NCBI RefSeq assembly: GCF_002288925.2
Contig: NW_022098076.1
Span: 81,179,362 to 81,243,361 of the forward strand
DNA length: 64,000 nucleotides
Source: Delphinapterus leucas
Lineage: Eukaryota > Chordata > Mammalia > Artiodactyla > Monodontidae
Direction of reading: 5' to 3'
Below, in pieces: positions 22,446-33,334 of this stretch (position 1 is its first letter; each line of letters opens with the position of its first letter). The notes below the pieces were generated by a model that saw nothing but the letters and a program-made list of their open reading frames with translations, was not told where the DNA came from and ran no database searches. A program made the position numbers and the translations under genes.

Positions 22446-23479
22446 TCACAGACCAAAGCAGAGTCTGATAGATTTGGTTAAATGTAGCAAGTAGCAAGAC
22501 CACTCCCCATAATGCAAATAAGGCTCAATTCCAATGTTTCAACCAGACAGCCACTCAGGCACCATCCCGGCTGTTTCCCTTCTCACATATTCCTCAACTC
22601 TCGCTTTCCATACCTTACAGAAGGTCTGCTCACTGAAAGTTTTCAGTCCTCTCCCACCTCTATGGCTCAGAAGCACCTGATACACTTCACCCAACCCTTG
22701 CTTGAAAATCTGCTCTTGCTTACGCCCTGATGTTGGCAATACCACTCAGTGCCCGTTTTCCTCCTCCACCTCTGACGGTCCTTCTCAGGTTCCTTGGATG
22801 ATTTATCCCCCCCCCCCCCCGAAGCTTGCATTCATTTAAGAAGTATTTACAAAATGCTTGGGACACATCAATCAGCAAAACAAACATCTCTGCAGCAGGT
22901 TGCTTACTTCTAGGGACCCACCTTCTTCCTAAAGACTGGTGCTTCCCAAGAGAGCCTCTTCTCTTTGCAACACATACATTCTCCTAGATAATCTCACTGA
23001 CGCTCTACAGCTGGGTCTTCCATGCGGGTGGCTTAACGAAGTGAGATCTTTATCTAGGCCTGATCTCTCTCTGCAGCGCTAATCCAATATTTTCATCCAC
23101 TAACCAGACATTTCTGCCTGGATATTCCTCAATCTACATCCCCGTATTCCAAACTGAATCAAGCATATTCTTTTCCCTTTAGTCCCTGTTTTGCTTAGTA
23201 GCTGCAAGCTCTATCTCGTGGCTCAATCTAATTCATTCTACAGTTCAGCTTAAGTTCCCTCCCTCTCATTCCTCTCTCCCCCTTGATCTCATGCCTCTCA
23301 AATTTGATCAACAATTTCTATGGATTCCATCTTGTAAATAAACCCCTAACCTCTTGTCCATTTTCGCCGCTACTCAGGCCTGCAACGTATCTCGCTTGGG
23401 GTGCTGCAGTGACTTTCTAGGTGGTGTCTACCCACGTGAGGTCAATGACCACTAGCACTTTGCTAAAATGCTGATCTGG
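22446..23479 (-). other. AP1S3 intron 3, unclassified
   Basis: C/T-rich text that may include decayed old LINE sequence. A run of 14 C's lies at 22807-22820. No exon signals are seen. Confidence 0.35.
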
Positions 23480-23965
23480 GTCCTTTCCTGGGTGAGGTCT
23501 TCTGTTCAGGACAGTTTTGATTCCTCAGCATGGCATATAGGAATCTTTACAGCCCAGCTCTCTGGCTTCCTGTGCTGGTACCCACACCATGCTAAAGCTA
23601 CACATTCCACAAACTCACCCGGTTCTTTCATGCCTTTACCCTTTGCACATTCCAGAAATTCCTGGAATGTTCCAAATGCCTTTTCCTTTATTCTGCTGGC
23701 AAAATCAAACTCATTTTTCAAGGCCAAATTCAAAAGGTATGAGCACAATGATTCCCCCAAATCCTCTTTTCTCACATAGAGATTCTGCATCACTTCCTTT
23801 GTGTTCTCTTACATCTTGTGTGCCCAAGTATACGCTTACTTATCAATCACTTCCCCTTGTAGTGTGAGCTCAGGTACAGAAATTGTCTTAGTCATCCAAA
23901 TACCTCTGGAACCTGGCACATAGTAGGATGCAATAAATGTTCTCAGGATAAATGAATGAGTCGGC
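23480..23965 (+). mobile_element. LINE-2 (L2) 3' end
   Basis: Contains old L2 phrases such as 'cctggcacatagtagg' and 'tgcaataaatgttctcagga'. Heavily diverged. Opposing open frames at 23468-23867 are by-products of it. Confidence 0.65.
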
Positions 23966-24267
23966 CACCACACAGGCCTTATCTTTATGATGCTGGGGAC
24001 TAATGCTTCCCAGATCGACAATGCTATGACTTCACATACAATGGATGTCAATATTTTAACAAGTTGCTCCGTATATTTAGGATTTAGGTCAATAGACTTG
24101 CAGACTCTCCAAGGAAAATGGTTTATATTGACACACCCAACTGAGTCTAGAAGCATAAGAACAAATAAGTACAAAACCACTGTAATAAATGGCCATCTAA
24201 GAAAAACTAATCTAATGAATCTGCAAAGGTTATGGTCTCTTCATTCATTAGAAAACAGCATCAAATC

Positions 24268-24270
<3 letters not shown>

Positions 24271-24308
<38 letters not shown>

Positions 24309-24320
24309 ACACACACACAC
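24271..24320. repeat. (GT)18(AC)7 compound microsatellite
   Basis: A pure GT run (24271-24306) switches directly to AC (24307-24320), so the junction is self-complementary over about 28 bases. More CT and CA repeats follow to about 24397. Confidence 0.95.
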
Positions 24321-24629
24321 AGCTAATTTCCCCCTCCCTACAGGGTCTGTCTCTTTCTCTCTCTCTCCACACATACACATACACACACATATATGTGTAA
24401 AACCAGTTGAAAATAAGAGTCTATTCAGTGGGACATGATAACTATAATCCAGGACTTCCCCAGAACTTTAGGGTTCCCTCTGGAGAATAACCATCAGAAA
24501 AAGGATGGCATCATAAAAGGAAATATTCTCAGCTTATAAACCCTTTTATTTCTAGAACACTCACTCCAGGAATTTGAATGAGACTAGAAGTGAGCTTCCC
24601 AGGCAAAAATGTAGAGATCAGAGTACAGG

Positions 24630-25440
24630 TTAAAAGTACAACAATGGATTGGGAATAATATTTGCAACATATATAACAGAAAGGAAAGCATAGTATCCAT
24701 GATATAGAAAGGATTCTCACGGATCCCTAAGACAAACACCACAACATAAAAAGTCAAATAAAGGCTGTCAAGAAGCAATCAATAGACAAGGCAAGAAATG
24801 GAAAAGGCCAATGCACATCTAATAATATATACAGCCTCACTAGTAGTCAGAAAAATGCAAATTGAATTAATGACCATCTGACTATTAAGAAGAGATAATA
24901 TCCGCTGCTGGTTAAGTGTATGGATAAACAGGTACTCACACTCACTGTTGGTGGAGTCTGGAAATATTATAGGCATTCTGAAGGCTCAAACTGCAGTGCC
25001 CATCAGTTTTAAACGCACAAATCCTTTGACCCAATAATTCCGCAAGGAAGTTATTCCTATGCTATACCCAAACCAGCGCATAATAATATATATTAATAAC
25101 AAGGATGATGGCAGCATCATTTATAATAAAAATTGGAAACAACTCAAAAATCCAGCCATAATGGAATTGCTTAAATAAAGTGTGGTCTACCCCTATTGTG
25201 TATCGTATTATATACCATGGGAATGCTCTGCATAAAGTTGGAAAGAATGAAGTAGATTTCCATGGATAGACACGGAAATAGCTCTAAGATAGACTGGTGA
25301 GGGGAACAAAAGAAAGTTGCAGAATAATATGTATAATACAATACCATTTTTTATTTAAAAAACTGTATATGTCTAGAAGGATATGTAAAAATATGTATTA
25401 TTTTGCAATTTTAAACAATATAGATAAACAGAAAGAAAGC
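24630..25440 (+). mobile_element. Old LINE-1 fragment (ORF2 3' end), intron 3
   Basis: Degenerate but ordered L1 ORF2 text: 'gtagtcagaaaaatgcaaat', then 'actcactgttggtggagtctgg', then 'ctttgacccaataattccgc', then 'aaattggaaacaactcaaaa'. Indels have destroyed all frames. It is far older than the L1 at the left edge. Confidence 0.8.
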
Positions 25441-25815
25441 ACAGTAGATTAGACATTCAGGCACATTAAAGAAGGTACAAGAAGTAAGCAGTTACCAGAG
25501 ATCAGAAGAGGTGGGAAGTCAGGATTTATAGTAGCAAGAGCTGGGGAACCCCAGAGTTCAAGGCAGGTGTAGACCAGGAATCCAGGACAGAGAGGAACCT
25601 CATGAGAAGGAACGAGCAACCAGAATCCTGCAAAGTGAACTTGACAGATACTAATGCAAGTTCTCTGGGAACTTCTCATACCCCACCCTCCACTCTCCTA
25701 GCAGCAAGCCATCCCCAAGGCTGTAGGGCTCGCCAATGGCGACGGGGCAATTAATTTACTGCACCTAGTTTCAAGGGGTAGGGATAAGGGATAAGGTTAG
25801 GTAATATGCAAAGCC

Positions 25816-25844
25816 AGATACACACACACACATACACACACACC
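25816..25844. repeat. (CA)n microsatellite, short
   Basis: About 14 CA units with one TA interruption. Confidence 0.85.
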
Positions 25845-26534
25845 TTGATTATACAGTTACTATCTCCAGATCATAAGGGAAATGGCTACACAAGTTCTAC
25901 TGGTCGAATAGAGAATGTTACAAACAAGCAAGTCATTCATAAACAGCAACTTCAAAATACTATTCTATTTGCTACTGAGTCTAACCCCGAGGGGTTATTG
26001 TACCTGAGAGTAAGAAGAGAAAACACCTCAGAACCTGAGACATAATGTAGATTTCTTCAGCTACTGTCTAATTGCTCAAATACTACTTCTAATTCTACCT
26101 TCAGGGCGCTGCCCCAGTATATGAGAAATGTACCCTTGATGCTCAGATGACTGCACTCCATCTAATTACGCAAAAGCACATGGCTTCTGTGTTAATAAAC
26201 ACATGAGCCTCTTTCCTTATTTTTTCTCATTTTCTCATGTCTCTCTATTCTGGAAGAAAGCTTATAAAAGGAAAAAAACAGTGGTAATTTAATGTTACCT
26301 TTGATCTCCTAGCCTTGTGTTTTTTACTATAATTTGGCTTGAGGGACTTCTGTTATAGCATAATACATGGTGTAGTGAGATTATTTCTGGCATTTAAATA
26401 ACTAAATCTTTTTGGATAGAATTTAAGAAGGACCTTCCCTTACTGAATTCTGTTCTAAAGTAAGTACAAAAAGTTCAAGTTATGTACAGCAAATGCATAA
26501 AAGGATGTATAAAATAATAAGGCAAAGTACAGTT

Positions 26535-26690
26535 ACATAGTGATTGACAGTTTATAAGTATTGTTAATTACACTATGTCTTTGATCCTCATAATAGCCCC
26601 CATGACATTAGCAGAGTAAATATTTCTATTCAACTTTTTGAATGTCATTTTTCTTATCTGTGAAATAGAGATCTATGATGAGTCAAATCA
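26535..26690. mobile_element. MIR-like remnant
   Basis: Phrases such as 'tttgatcctcataatagccc' and 'tttcttatctgtgaaataga' resemble MIR. The boundaries are poor. Confidence 0.45.
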
Positions 26691-26790
26691 TGGGTTTGGT
26701 GAGAAAGCCAGCTGACACCAGGATCCAGCAGGACATAGAGCACCCCTCCCCTGACAACAAGAAAACTCCCTGAATCAAGACAGAACCTCT

Positions 26791-27000
26791 AGGGCTTCCC
26801 TGGTGGCGCAGTGGTTGAGAGTCCGCCTGCCGATGCAGGGGACACGGGTCCGTGCCCCGGTCCGGGAGCCCACATGCCGCAGAGCGGCTGGGCCCGTGAG
26901 CCATGGCCGCTGAGCCTGCGCGTCCGGAGCCTGTGCTCCGCAACGGGAGAGGCCACAGCAGTGAGACGCCCGCGTACTGCAAAAAAAAAAAAAAAAAAAT
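26791..27000 (+). mobile_element. CHR-1 SINE, deletion variant, intron 3
   Basis: Full CHR-1 with A-tail, flanked by exact 11-mers 'acagaacctct' (26780-26790 and 27001-27011). After 'ggtccggga' it goes directly to 'gcccacatgcc', lacking the 'agatc' portion present in most copies. The same gap occurs in the copy at 56230. Confidence 0.96.
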
Positions 27001-28101
27001 ACAGAACCTCTCCAGCATAGCAACCTCTGCACTGTCCGGGTGCATCAGTAAAACCTCACATAACAGCCTGTAATGGGAAAATATGGCAGGTGTCGAAGTT
27101 CTCAAACTGACCCTTATCTACTGTGAGACTCTGAGGCATTGCCTCTTAGCCTCTATAAACTGGGCTTCATGCTACTTACTGAAGACCGAAAGATTAACTA
27201 GTTAATCCTCGTAAATCTCCTGGGAATTGAAAAGTGCTAAAAAATAAAAATAAAAATAAATTAGTAGCCAGAGATTTTGATTTATCTGTCATAGGAAGGT
27301 AATATTTTCTAGTCTTACGAGAAACTCAGTACAGAGTTTTTTCCTGGGATAATATAAGGGCAAAATTCAAGGAAACCTTCAGGATTAACACAAGAGGAAA
27401 AGAAAACCAAAGAGTAATATATCATTCCTGAGACAATGTCATAAGAATCAGTATTGCTGGGCTTACTCATCACAGTTAATTAATAAGAATTGAACATGTA
27501 CTGGGCACAGAGGCTTGAACTACTCTTAGCTGCTCTTAGCTTAATGAAAGATTCACTGAACTTTTTTAGTGAATTAAATTTTGGTCCATGACAAAGACAG
27601 AGCTTCTAAAGGTATGCCAAAACAGGATGAAAAATTAATAATATTAGAGAAATAGGAATGCATCCTGATTCTGCTGACACTTTAACTGGGCTTAGAATGA
27701 GGGAAGTTGATTCAAATTCTCTTGAGAAAGCAATGTGTTCTGAAATATCTGATATTTGGTCAGATAAGATTGAGATAAAATTCAATCCCAATTCACATTA
27801 TCACAGTTGGATAAATCTAAGAAAACACAACAGGTCAAACCAGAGTGCGGAAATGAGGCGGAAAAGGCAGGCTATGGGAATCTCTGGGCCTCAGGAGAAC
27901 TCTTTCAGGGCTTTGCTAAAGGCCAAGTCTGCGGTTTATTTCAAAAGACAGTACTGCAATGTCAGAATTCCTCTGAAAAACTGAAAGCATAAAATTAAAT
28001 AATCTCAGGTTTGAAAACTTGCCACTATATATTTGCAAATCTCTCTTGAAAAAAATGAAAATAAACTTGGTGAACCAGGAGAGAGCAAAAGAAAAATGGT
28101 C
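27001..28101 (-). other. AP1S3 intron 3, unclassified
   Basis: No clear transposon or exon. The 108-residue open frame at 27658-27984 shows no known domain and is consistent with chance in this composition. Confidence 0.4.
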
Positions 28102-28308
28102 TTTTTTTTTTTTTTGGCCGTACGCGGGCCTCTCACTGCTGTGGCCTCTCCCGTTTCGGAGCACAGGCTCCGGACGCGCAGGCTCAGCGGCCATGGCTCA
28201 CGGGCCCAGCTGCTCTGCGGCATGTGGGATCCTCCCGGACCGGGGCACGAACCCGTGTCCCCTACATCCGCAGGCGGACTCTCAACCACTGCGCCACCAG
28301 GGAAGCCC
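28102..28308 (-). mobile_element. CHR-1 SINE, young
   Basis: Reverse copy with poly-T at left and head 'gggcttccctggtggcgcag' on the minus strand at right. CpG-rich. It is in the same orientation as AP1S3. Confidence 0.95.
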
Positions 28309-28388
28309 TGTCTTATTATTTCTATACGCTGACCAACAAACTGAAATCTCTGAAGCAATATTTAGGTCTTATAACATAACTTACAAAG

Positions 28389-28449
28389 ACAAAAAAAAAA
28401 AAAGGAAGAAGAAGAATCAAAGAGAGGGAGAGAGGGAGAGAGGGAGGGA
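28389..28449. repeat. Purine-rich A / GAA / GGGAGA low-complexity tract
   Basis: An A-run, then AAG units, then several GAGAGGGA units: a continuous purine strand of about 60 bases with two pyrimidine breaks. Confidence 0.85.
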
Positions 28450-28620
28450 AAATTATTTCAGAAACCTTTCAGGTACTCATCCTTATGAAAACTGTTGCAA
28501 CAAATCTGACAAAACCTTAACCAATACTTCAACTGCTGTTCATTCCATTATATAGAATACAGTACAGAAAACTCTTCGGAAAGCAAATTCTCTTAACAGC
28601 ATTTAATAAAAAACTTCAGA

Positions 28621-28827
28621 GGGCTTCCCTGGTGGTGCAGTGATTGAGAGTCCACCTGCCGATGCAGGGGACACGGGTTCGTGCCCTGGTCCAGGAAGAT
28701 CCCACATGCCGCGGAGTGGCTGGGCCCGTGAGCCATGGCCACTGAGCCTGCGCGTCCGGAGCCTGTGCTCCGCAATGGGAGAAGCCACAACAGTGAGAGC
28801 CCCGCGTACCGCAAAAAAAAAAAAAAA
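28621..28827 (+). mobile_element. CHR-1 SINE
   Basis: Sense copy 'gggcttccctggtggtgcag' to A-tail. Target duplication not clear. Slightly more CpG decay than its neighbours. Confidence 0.94.
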
Positions 28828-29749
28828 TCGTCAGTGAGCCAGGAAATAGGGAAGAGAGTATTACTGAGAAGAAAACATTTCCCTAATCCACTGATTCATT
28901 TCTTGAGACTGTGAACTAGATAAAATATTTCTGGAACATTCTCTAAAATCAGCCCAGAGCTGGTTCCAAGGGCTGAAAAAACGAACAAATAAGTCCCAGG
29001 TCATGATCTCGAGATAATCGCAACTTGGCGGTCAGGCAAATCCTGTACAAGTTGAGGATAATACAAGGCTGCTCCATGTTGCTGGAGCACTGGATATGTC
29101 AGGGATAAAAAGACAGAGAAGTGAGAAGGTTGGAGCAGTGGTCTGGGACCAATGTTTACAATGAGTAAATGCCAAGCTAAGAAATTTGAATTGTATTCAT
29201 TAAAGATGGAAGAGAGTGACCTAATGTCACCAGAGATCTGTGCATTGGAAGGACAATGCTAACAAACAGGCCAGGAAAGGCAAGCAGAGATGAGTCCAGA
29301 GGCAGAAAGGGGGAGAGATGAGGTTTAAAGGAAAAGCAAAACTGTAATCCCAAGTAAAACTATACTAGTGAGAGTGAAAGGAGATGAATTTTCGTCCAAT
29401 TTGAATAGACAGAGGCAGACTTAAGTAAAGGGTGGAGAAATATGTAAGGAACACTGTCCTTCTGCGTTGAAAGATCCTAGGACGTCATAATTTCAAGCAC
29501 AAGACTGAACAGGTTTTCAGGAGCTAATTTTCAGTTCGTGTCATGTTAAGACTGAGGTGAGCGTGAGAAGCCCAGTGAACAGCGTCATCAGCAAAGTGAA
29601 GAAGAGTCATCTGGTGATGGATTTCCAGGAGACAGAGTCTAGTAGACACACAGGAGAGAAGAAAGAAGGAGCAGGAGGGCATTTAGAGGGAAGGGGGAGG
29701 GAGGGAGCTGGGGAAGAGACCAAGTTGGGGCCTTCAAAAACACAGGATG
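28828..29749 (-). other. AP1S3 intron 3, old decayed repeat-like DNA
   Basis: A/G-rich text at about 29090-29330 ('gaaggacaatgctaacaaac' and similar) looks like an ancient LINE remnant that I cannot name with confidence. No exon is seen. Confidence 0.35.
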
Positions 29750-29941
29750 GGGCTTCCCCAGTGGCGCAGTGGTTGACAGTCCTCCTGCCGATGCAGGGGA
29801 CATGGGTTCGTGCCCCAGTACGGGAAGATCCCACATGCCGTGGAGCGGCTGGGCCTGTGAGCCATGGCCACTGAGCCTGCGCGTCCGGAGCCTGTGCTCC
29901 GCAACGGGAGAGGCCACAACAGTGAGAGGCCCGCGTACCGC

Positions 29942-29972
<31 letters not shown>

Positions 29973-29981
29973 CAAAACAAA
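29750..29981 (+). mobile_element. CHR-1 SINE with (CAAAA)n tail
   Basis: Sense copy. The tail is seven CAAAA units in place of pure A. The 8-mer 'acaggatg' lies on both sides (29742-29749 and 29982-29989). Confidence 0.94.
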
Positions 29982-30693
29982 ACAGGATGAGAATTAGCAG
30001 AACTCAGTGTCAGGGCAAAATAAAGAGGAGCGGATTTAAAGAAAGCATTGCACTGAGCAAGGGTCCAGTGCTGCAGAGAGGTTAAGGCAGGTGAAGATTA
30101 AAGCAGCATCACTGGTGTTGACCATTATGATTTCCCTGGAGGAGTAAAGGTGAAGCCAAGCCATAAGCTGCCACAGAGTGAATGTGTTCTGGGGATCAGG
30201 GCACCTCGTAGAGTGTATTGCTTGGCAGTAAATGCATGGAGATTGAATAGCAATGTGAAGGAAAAGGATTTTGGTTTTGTTTGTCTGGTGTTGGTTTTTT
30301 TTCTTATGTATAAATAATATTAAAGAACCCTTGGAGCTTAGTAAAAGAAACCAGAGAGAGGATAAAAAGGCACAACAGAAAAGAGAAGACAGTCAGTGGG
30401 GAGTAAAGGACAAAATATCAAGGAATCCTTCACAATTAAATTCTAGTTTATTGAAACAAGGTGTCTAGTGTGGCTGTGGTCTGAACATACACACACCACC
30501 TGCCTCTGGAAAGCTCTGGATCTTCCATTTACTAAGAATTACAGGAAAGGGGGAAAGCGTTGCATTCTGATTCTCGGCGCAAATGCAGTTCATATTTTAG
30601 ACTTGAGAGAGAGAAGGAATGTGAAAACAGACAGAACTGAAGTCGGAGCTGGGGTGGAGACTGACTCATTCTACAGACCAGGACACCACTTAC
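29982..30693 (-). other. AP1S3 intron 3, segment next to exon 3
   Basis: No clear transposon. The exon 3 donor 'gtaagt' is at its right edge. Confidence 0.4.
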
Positions 30694-30802
30694 ATTTCCA
30701 AAGTATTTGTCCAGCAACTCCACATAACGATGCACAATCTCTAGTGTCAAGAGCTCATTGTCCTGATTTTCTACTGCACAGCAAAAATATAAACTAGCAT
30801 AC
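30694..30802 (-). CDS. AP1S3: AP1S3 exon 3 (residues 61 in part to 97)
   Basis: On the minus strand 'ttcttttcttttcaag' (polypyrimidine tract and acceptor) precedes G-TAT-GCT, and the exon ends at GGA AAT before a consensus GTAAGT. The 109 bases complete R61 and encode Y62 to N97: '[18 protein letters not shown]' and then '[14 protein letters not shown]'. A63, L65 and V88 fall where sigma-2 lines the dileucine pocket. The valine in CCAVENQ replaces the isoleucine I recall for human, a conservative change. The phase is 2 in and 0 out, matching both neighbours. Confidence 0.97.
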
Positions 30803-31039
30803 CTTGAAAAGAAAAGAAGATAACATAAAATATAATGACACATTACACAACCTGAAGATGGTTTTTTCCATGAATATGCAGTTACCGCTTCCTCTCCAGG
30901 GATTCTTCCTGTCCACATCCAAGAGGGAAATCATTATTCATCATGTCCAATAGCTTCCCAAAATGTAAAATAGAATATATAAAAAATATGGTGGGGATTG
31001 GGTTATTTCTGTTAATTATGTGAAAGGTCCTCAAAACTT

Positions 31040-31540
31040 TACCTTAAGGAGCTGTGATCAGGGTAACCTTTGACCCATGGTAATCAGGGTGCCTGTTCAT
31101 GCCCCTCCCTGGATTGTGAATTGTCCTTTCTAAACTCCAGAGCCCTGACCAAGGGGCCCAGGGGCCCACGTGCCCACCCTCTTACTTCATACTGTACTGT
31201 AGTGTGCCTCCCATCCTCAGCTTATCAAGTCCTCCCCCCACCATGTGTGTTTCTTCTGCCTAATACCCTCCTCACCCCATACATGTGGCTCACTCCTACT
31301 TCTCCTGTAGCTCAGAGCTTGGATGTCCTTTCCTCCAGGAAATCTCTGTCCTCTCTGACTGCACTGGATGCCCCTGCTATGCATTCCTGTGCCTCCCTCA
31401 CAGAGCATCCAGAGCTCTTCATTCCGTATTTCATGGCCTGTCTCTCCCCCACTAAATCAATGGCTTCCCAAAGGCAGGTACTGAGTCTGCGTTGTTCACC
31501 GTTGTTTACCCAGTAGTTATAGATAGCTGTTCAGAGAACT
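31040..31540 (+). mobile_element. LINE-2 (L2) fragment, intron 2
   Basis: C/T-rich L2 3' text with 'tttcctccaggaaatctctg' and 'aaaggcaggtactgagtctg'. The 148-residue open frame 31070-31516 lies wholly inside it and is not a gene. Confidence 0.7.
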
Positions 31541-31894
31541 GCTGAAACCTATTCTTCAGGTAATGGTTTAAATCACAATTGAACCCCAAGTTGTAGAAAC
31601 CAGGCAGAGAGTAGGCACAAGCCTTTTGTCGGCAAGGATTTCCTGGGACTCTGTCTTTCTATCCCTGGGATGCTTATTACTATAAGGGCCTTTGCTGACG
31701 TCTCCCAGGATGCTAGTACGAAAAGTTTTGACCTTGTGCCCAGCAAGAGAAGCTTGGTCCAGGCACTTCCTGGTAATTTACTCCATTGAATACAGCCTTT
31801 GATGTTACCTCTGTCTTTCCCCTTCCAGTTTTATAAACACACCTTGTGAGAGCCTTTCTAATGTGTGTTTTCCCTCTGAAAGTTGCAGTATGAT

Positions 31895-32035
31895 GTTGGA
31901 TGCAGGGTCAGATCGGCTGTGTTCTGGTCCCGGTTTAGGCGTCAGTTATCTGGGTCTCTATGAGCAAAATGACTTTACCTCTCAGGGCCTTAGTTTCCTC
32001 ACCTAGAAATTGAGGTCCCTTTCTAGTATGGTCTT
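31895..32035 (+). mobile_element. MIR SINE fragment, intron 2
   Basis: MIR 3' text: 'atgactttacctctcagggc' followed by 'ttagtttcctcacctagaaa'. Confidence 0.65.
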
Positions 32036-32059
32036 GCCATGGCAAGTAGGTACAGTAAA

Positions 32060-32225
32060 GAGAGGATATACAGTCTTTAAAGTCAGAAAACTCTGGGTTT
32101 GAATCCTGGCTCTGCTGATTACCACTCAATTACTGTGACTGGGGACTAATTACTTAAACTCTCTGCGGCTTCAGTTTCCTCATCTGCAAACGTGAATAAA
32201 GGGCTGCCCATCTCTCTATAATGTT
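32060..32225 (+). mobile_element. MIR SINE, intron 2
   Basis: MIR core 'ctctgggtttgaatcctggc' and 'ttcagtttcctcatctgcaa', well preserved for its age. It lies just after another MIR in the same direction. Confidence 0.8.
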
Positions 32226-32632
32226 AACCTTTTCTCTAGAGCATTTGTTACTAACTGAAACTGTTTTGTTTGCTTAACAGACGAATAAGTTCCAAGAGAG
32301 CAGGAATGTTCTGTGTCTTGTTTGCTACTGTATACACAGTCATTAGAACAGTGCTGGAAATATAATAGATGCTCATAATTTCTTGAATGCATGCGTGCAT
32401 TATCAACACATAAATTAAGTATCTAGAATAAGTATCTAGAATCCGTCCTGGCATATGGAAAGCCTTTCAATGAATGAGAGTTCTCTTCTATTTAGCCTAC
32501 TGGTACAAACGTTTGGCCTCCGGCCTTCAAAGATTTCAGTAAATGATAGAATTGGTGTTGCAGTCTAAAAAGCTCAGGACTCAACAAACCAAATAGTAAT
32601 AAGAAATTCAGTTCTCATGAAGTTACTCACAC

Positions 32633-32811
32633 CTTTTATAAACAAGTTTTAGCTCCTTCCAGTCAACAAAACTGCTTGTCCTCTGACCACGAGAGAGAAT
32701 AATCTGAACAATATCCCGGGTAATCTTTTTCCTTTCCTTGTCAGGGAGAGTAATGTACCATTTCTGCAGCCGTAATTTCCCTTGTCGACTGAAGAGCAAT
32801 ATGAAATGAAT
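32633..32811 (-). CDS. AP1S3: AP1S3 exon 2 (residues 2-60 and part of 61)
   Basis: On the minus strand 'ttgttctag' precedes ATT CAT TTC and the exon runs 179 bases to TAT AAA AG, then donor GTGTGA. It encodes I2 to K60: '[18 protein letters not shown]', then the charged '[11 protein letters not shown]' and '[14 protein letters not shown]'. This is the first half of the longin-like sigma fold. R15, equivalent to the AP2S1 residue altered in a human hypercalcaemia, is present. F4 and R33, the human AP1S3 positions linked to pustular psoriasis, are unchanged. The exon begins at codon 2, as in other AP1S genes where exon 1 supplies only the ATG. Confidence 0.97.
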
Positions 32812-33334
32812 CTAGAACAAATAAAGGAGAGAAGAAAAACCAGAATTTGGTCAGCCAAATCATTCTACCATAGATATTAAAATACAGCAGCAGGGTTTAC
32901 AAAGGATTATTCTGAACCGAGGAAAAAAATAATTACCAGCAAGAAAACTATCCCCTCTGACAACTACATTTAACCCCAAAAGAACAAAGAAATGCACACA
33001 CCACAAACATAGCTTATTTATACTATAGGAGAGAGATAAGTTTTCTTTTACGAGTCACAGACTCATAGTGAGAATAGAACTCTTTTGAGAAAATATTAAA
33101 TATATATCAAGGCAGAATAGAACTCTTTTGAGAAAATATTAAATTCTTCCTTCACAAGCCAAAAAAAAGTTAAAAACAGTAGAAGGGTTTACTTTAAAAA
33201 TTATACTCTTGCTTCATATCACAAGTATAGAAACCAAATGATAATATAGACATAAAGAAGAGAAGTAAGGGAAGGAAATAAGGATGAAGCAAGGGGGAAA
33301 AGTGAGAAAACTAGAAGGGGACCATATTCTAATT
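32812..33334 (-). other. AP1S3 intron 1, start
   Basis: Contains the exon 2 branch-point/acceptor region and a 31-bp direct repeat (33071-33101 and 33114-33144). No exon is seen. Confidence 0.4.
33071..33144. repeat. Direct repeat, 31 bp x 2, period 43
   Basis: The stretch beginning 'agaatagaactcttttgaga' at 33071-33101 recurs exactly at 33114-33144, separated by 12 AT-rich bases. Confidence 0.95.

Larger units (their letters stand above)
16491..32811 (-). other. AP1S3: AP1S3 gene, exons 2-5 (AP-1 complex subunit sigma-1C)
   Basis: AP1S3 encodes a small (sigma) chain of the heterotetrameric AP-1 adaptor, which selects cargo and recruits clathrin at the trans-Golgi network and endosomes. The four exons joined give residues 2-154 without a stop. 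Introns are GT-AG: intron 2 is 30803-32632 (1.8 kb), intron 3 is 21792-30693 (8.9 kb) and intron 4 is 16527-21653 (5.1 kb). The paralogue is set by the exon 3 peptide ending 'DKYFGN', the '[13 protein letters not shown]' stretch and the short tail 'TMEEYMNKPTF', which fit AP1S3 and not AP1S1 or AP1S2. Only the start-codon exon is missing. The gene looks intact: multi-exon, correct phases, no lesion. Confidence 0.96.

Noticed and set aside
28019..28555. Long open frames with 'SPPADAGDTGSCPGPGRSHM'-like peptides at many places (also 18014, 26683, 29607, 33989, 51967, 56249, 63526)
   Set aside because: They are all translations of CHR SINEs in different frames; the repeated peptide simply reflects repeated DNA.
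31070..31516. 148-codon frame in intron 2
   Set aside because: Coincides with an L2 fragment and has no homology that I recognise.
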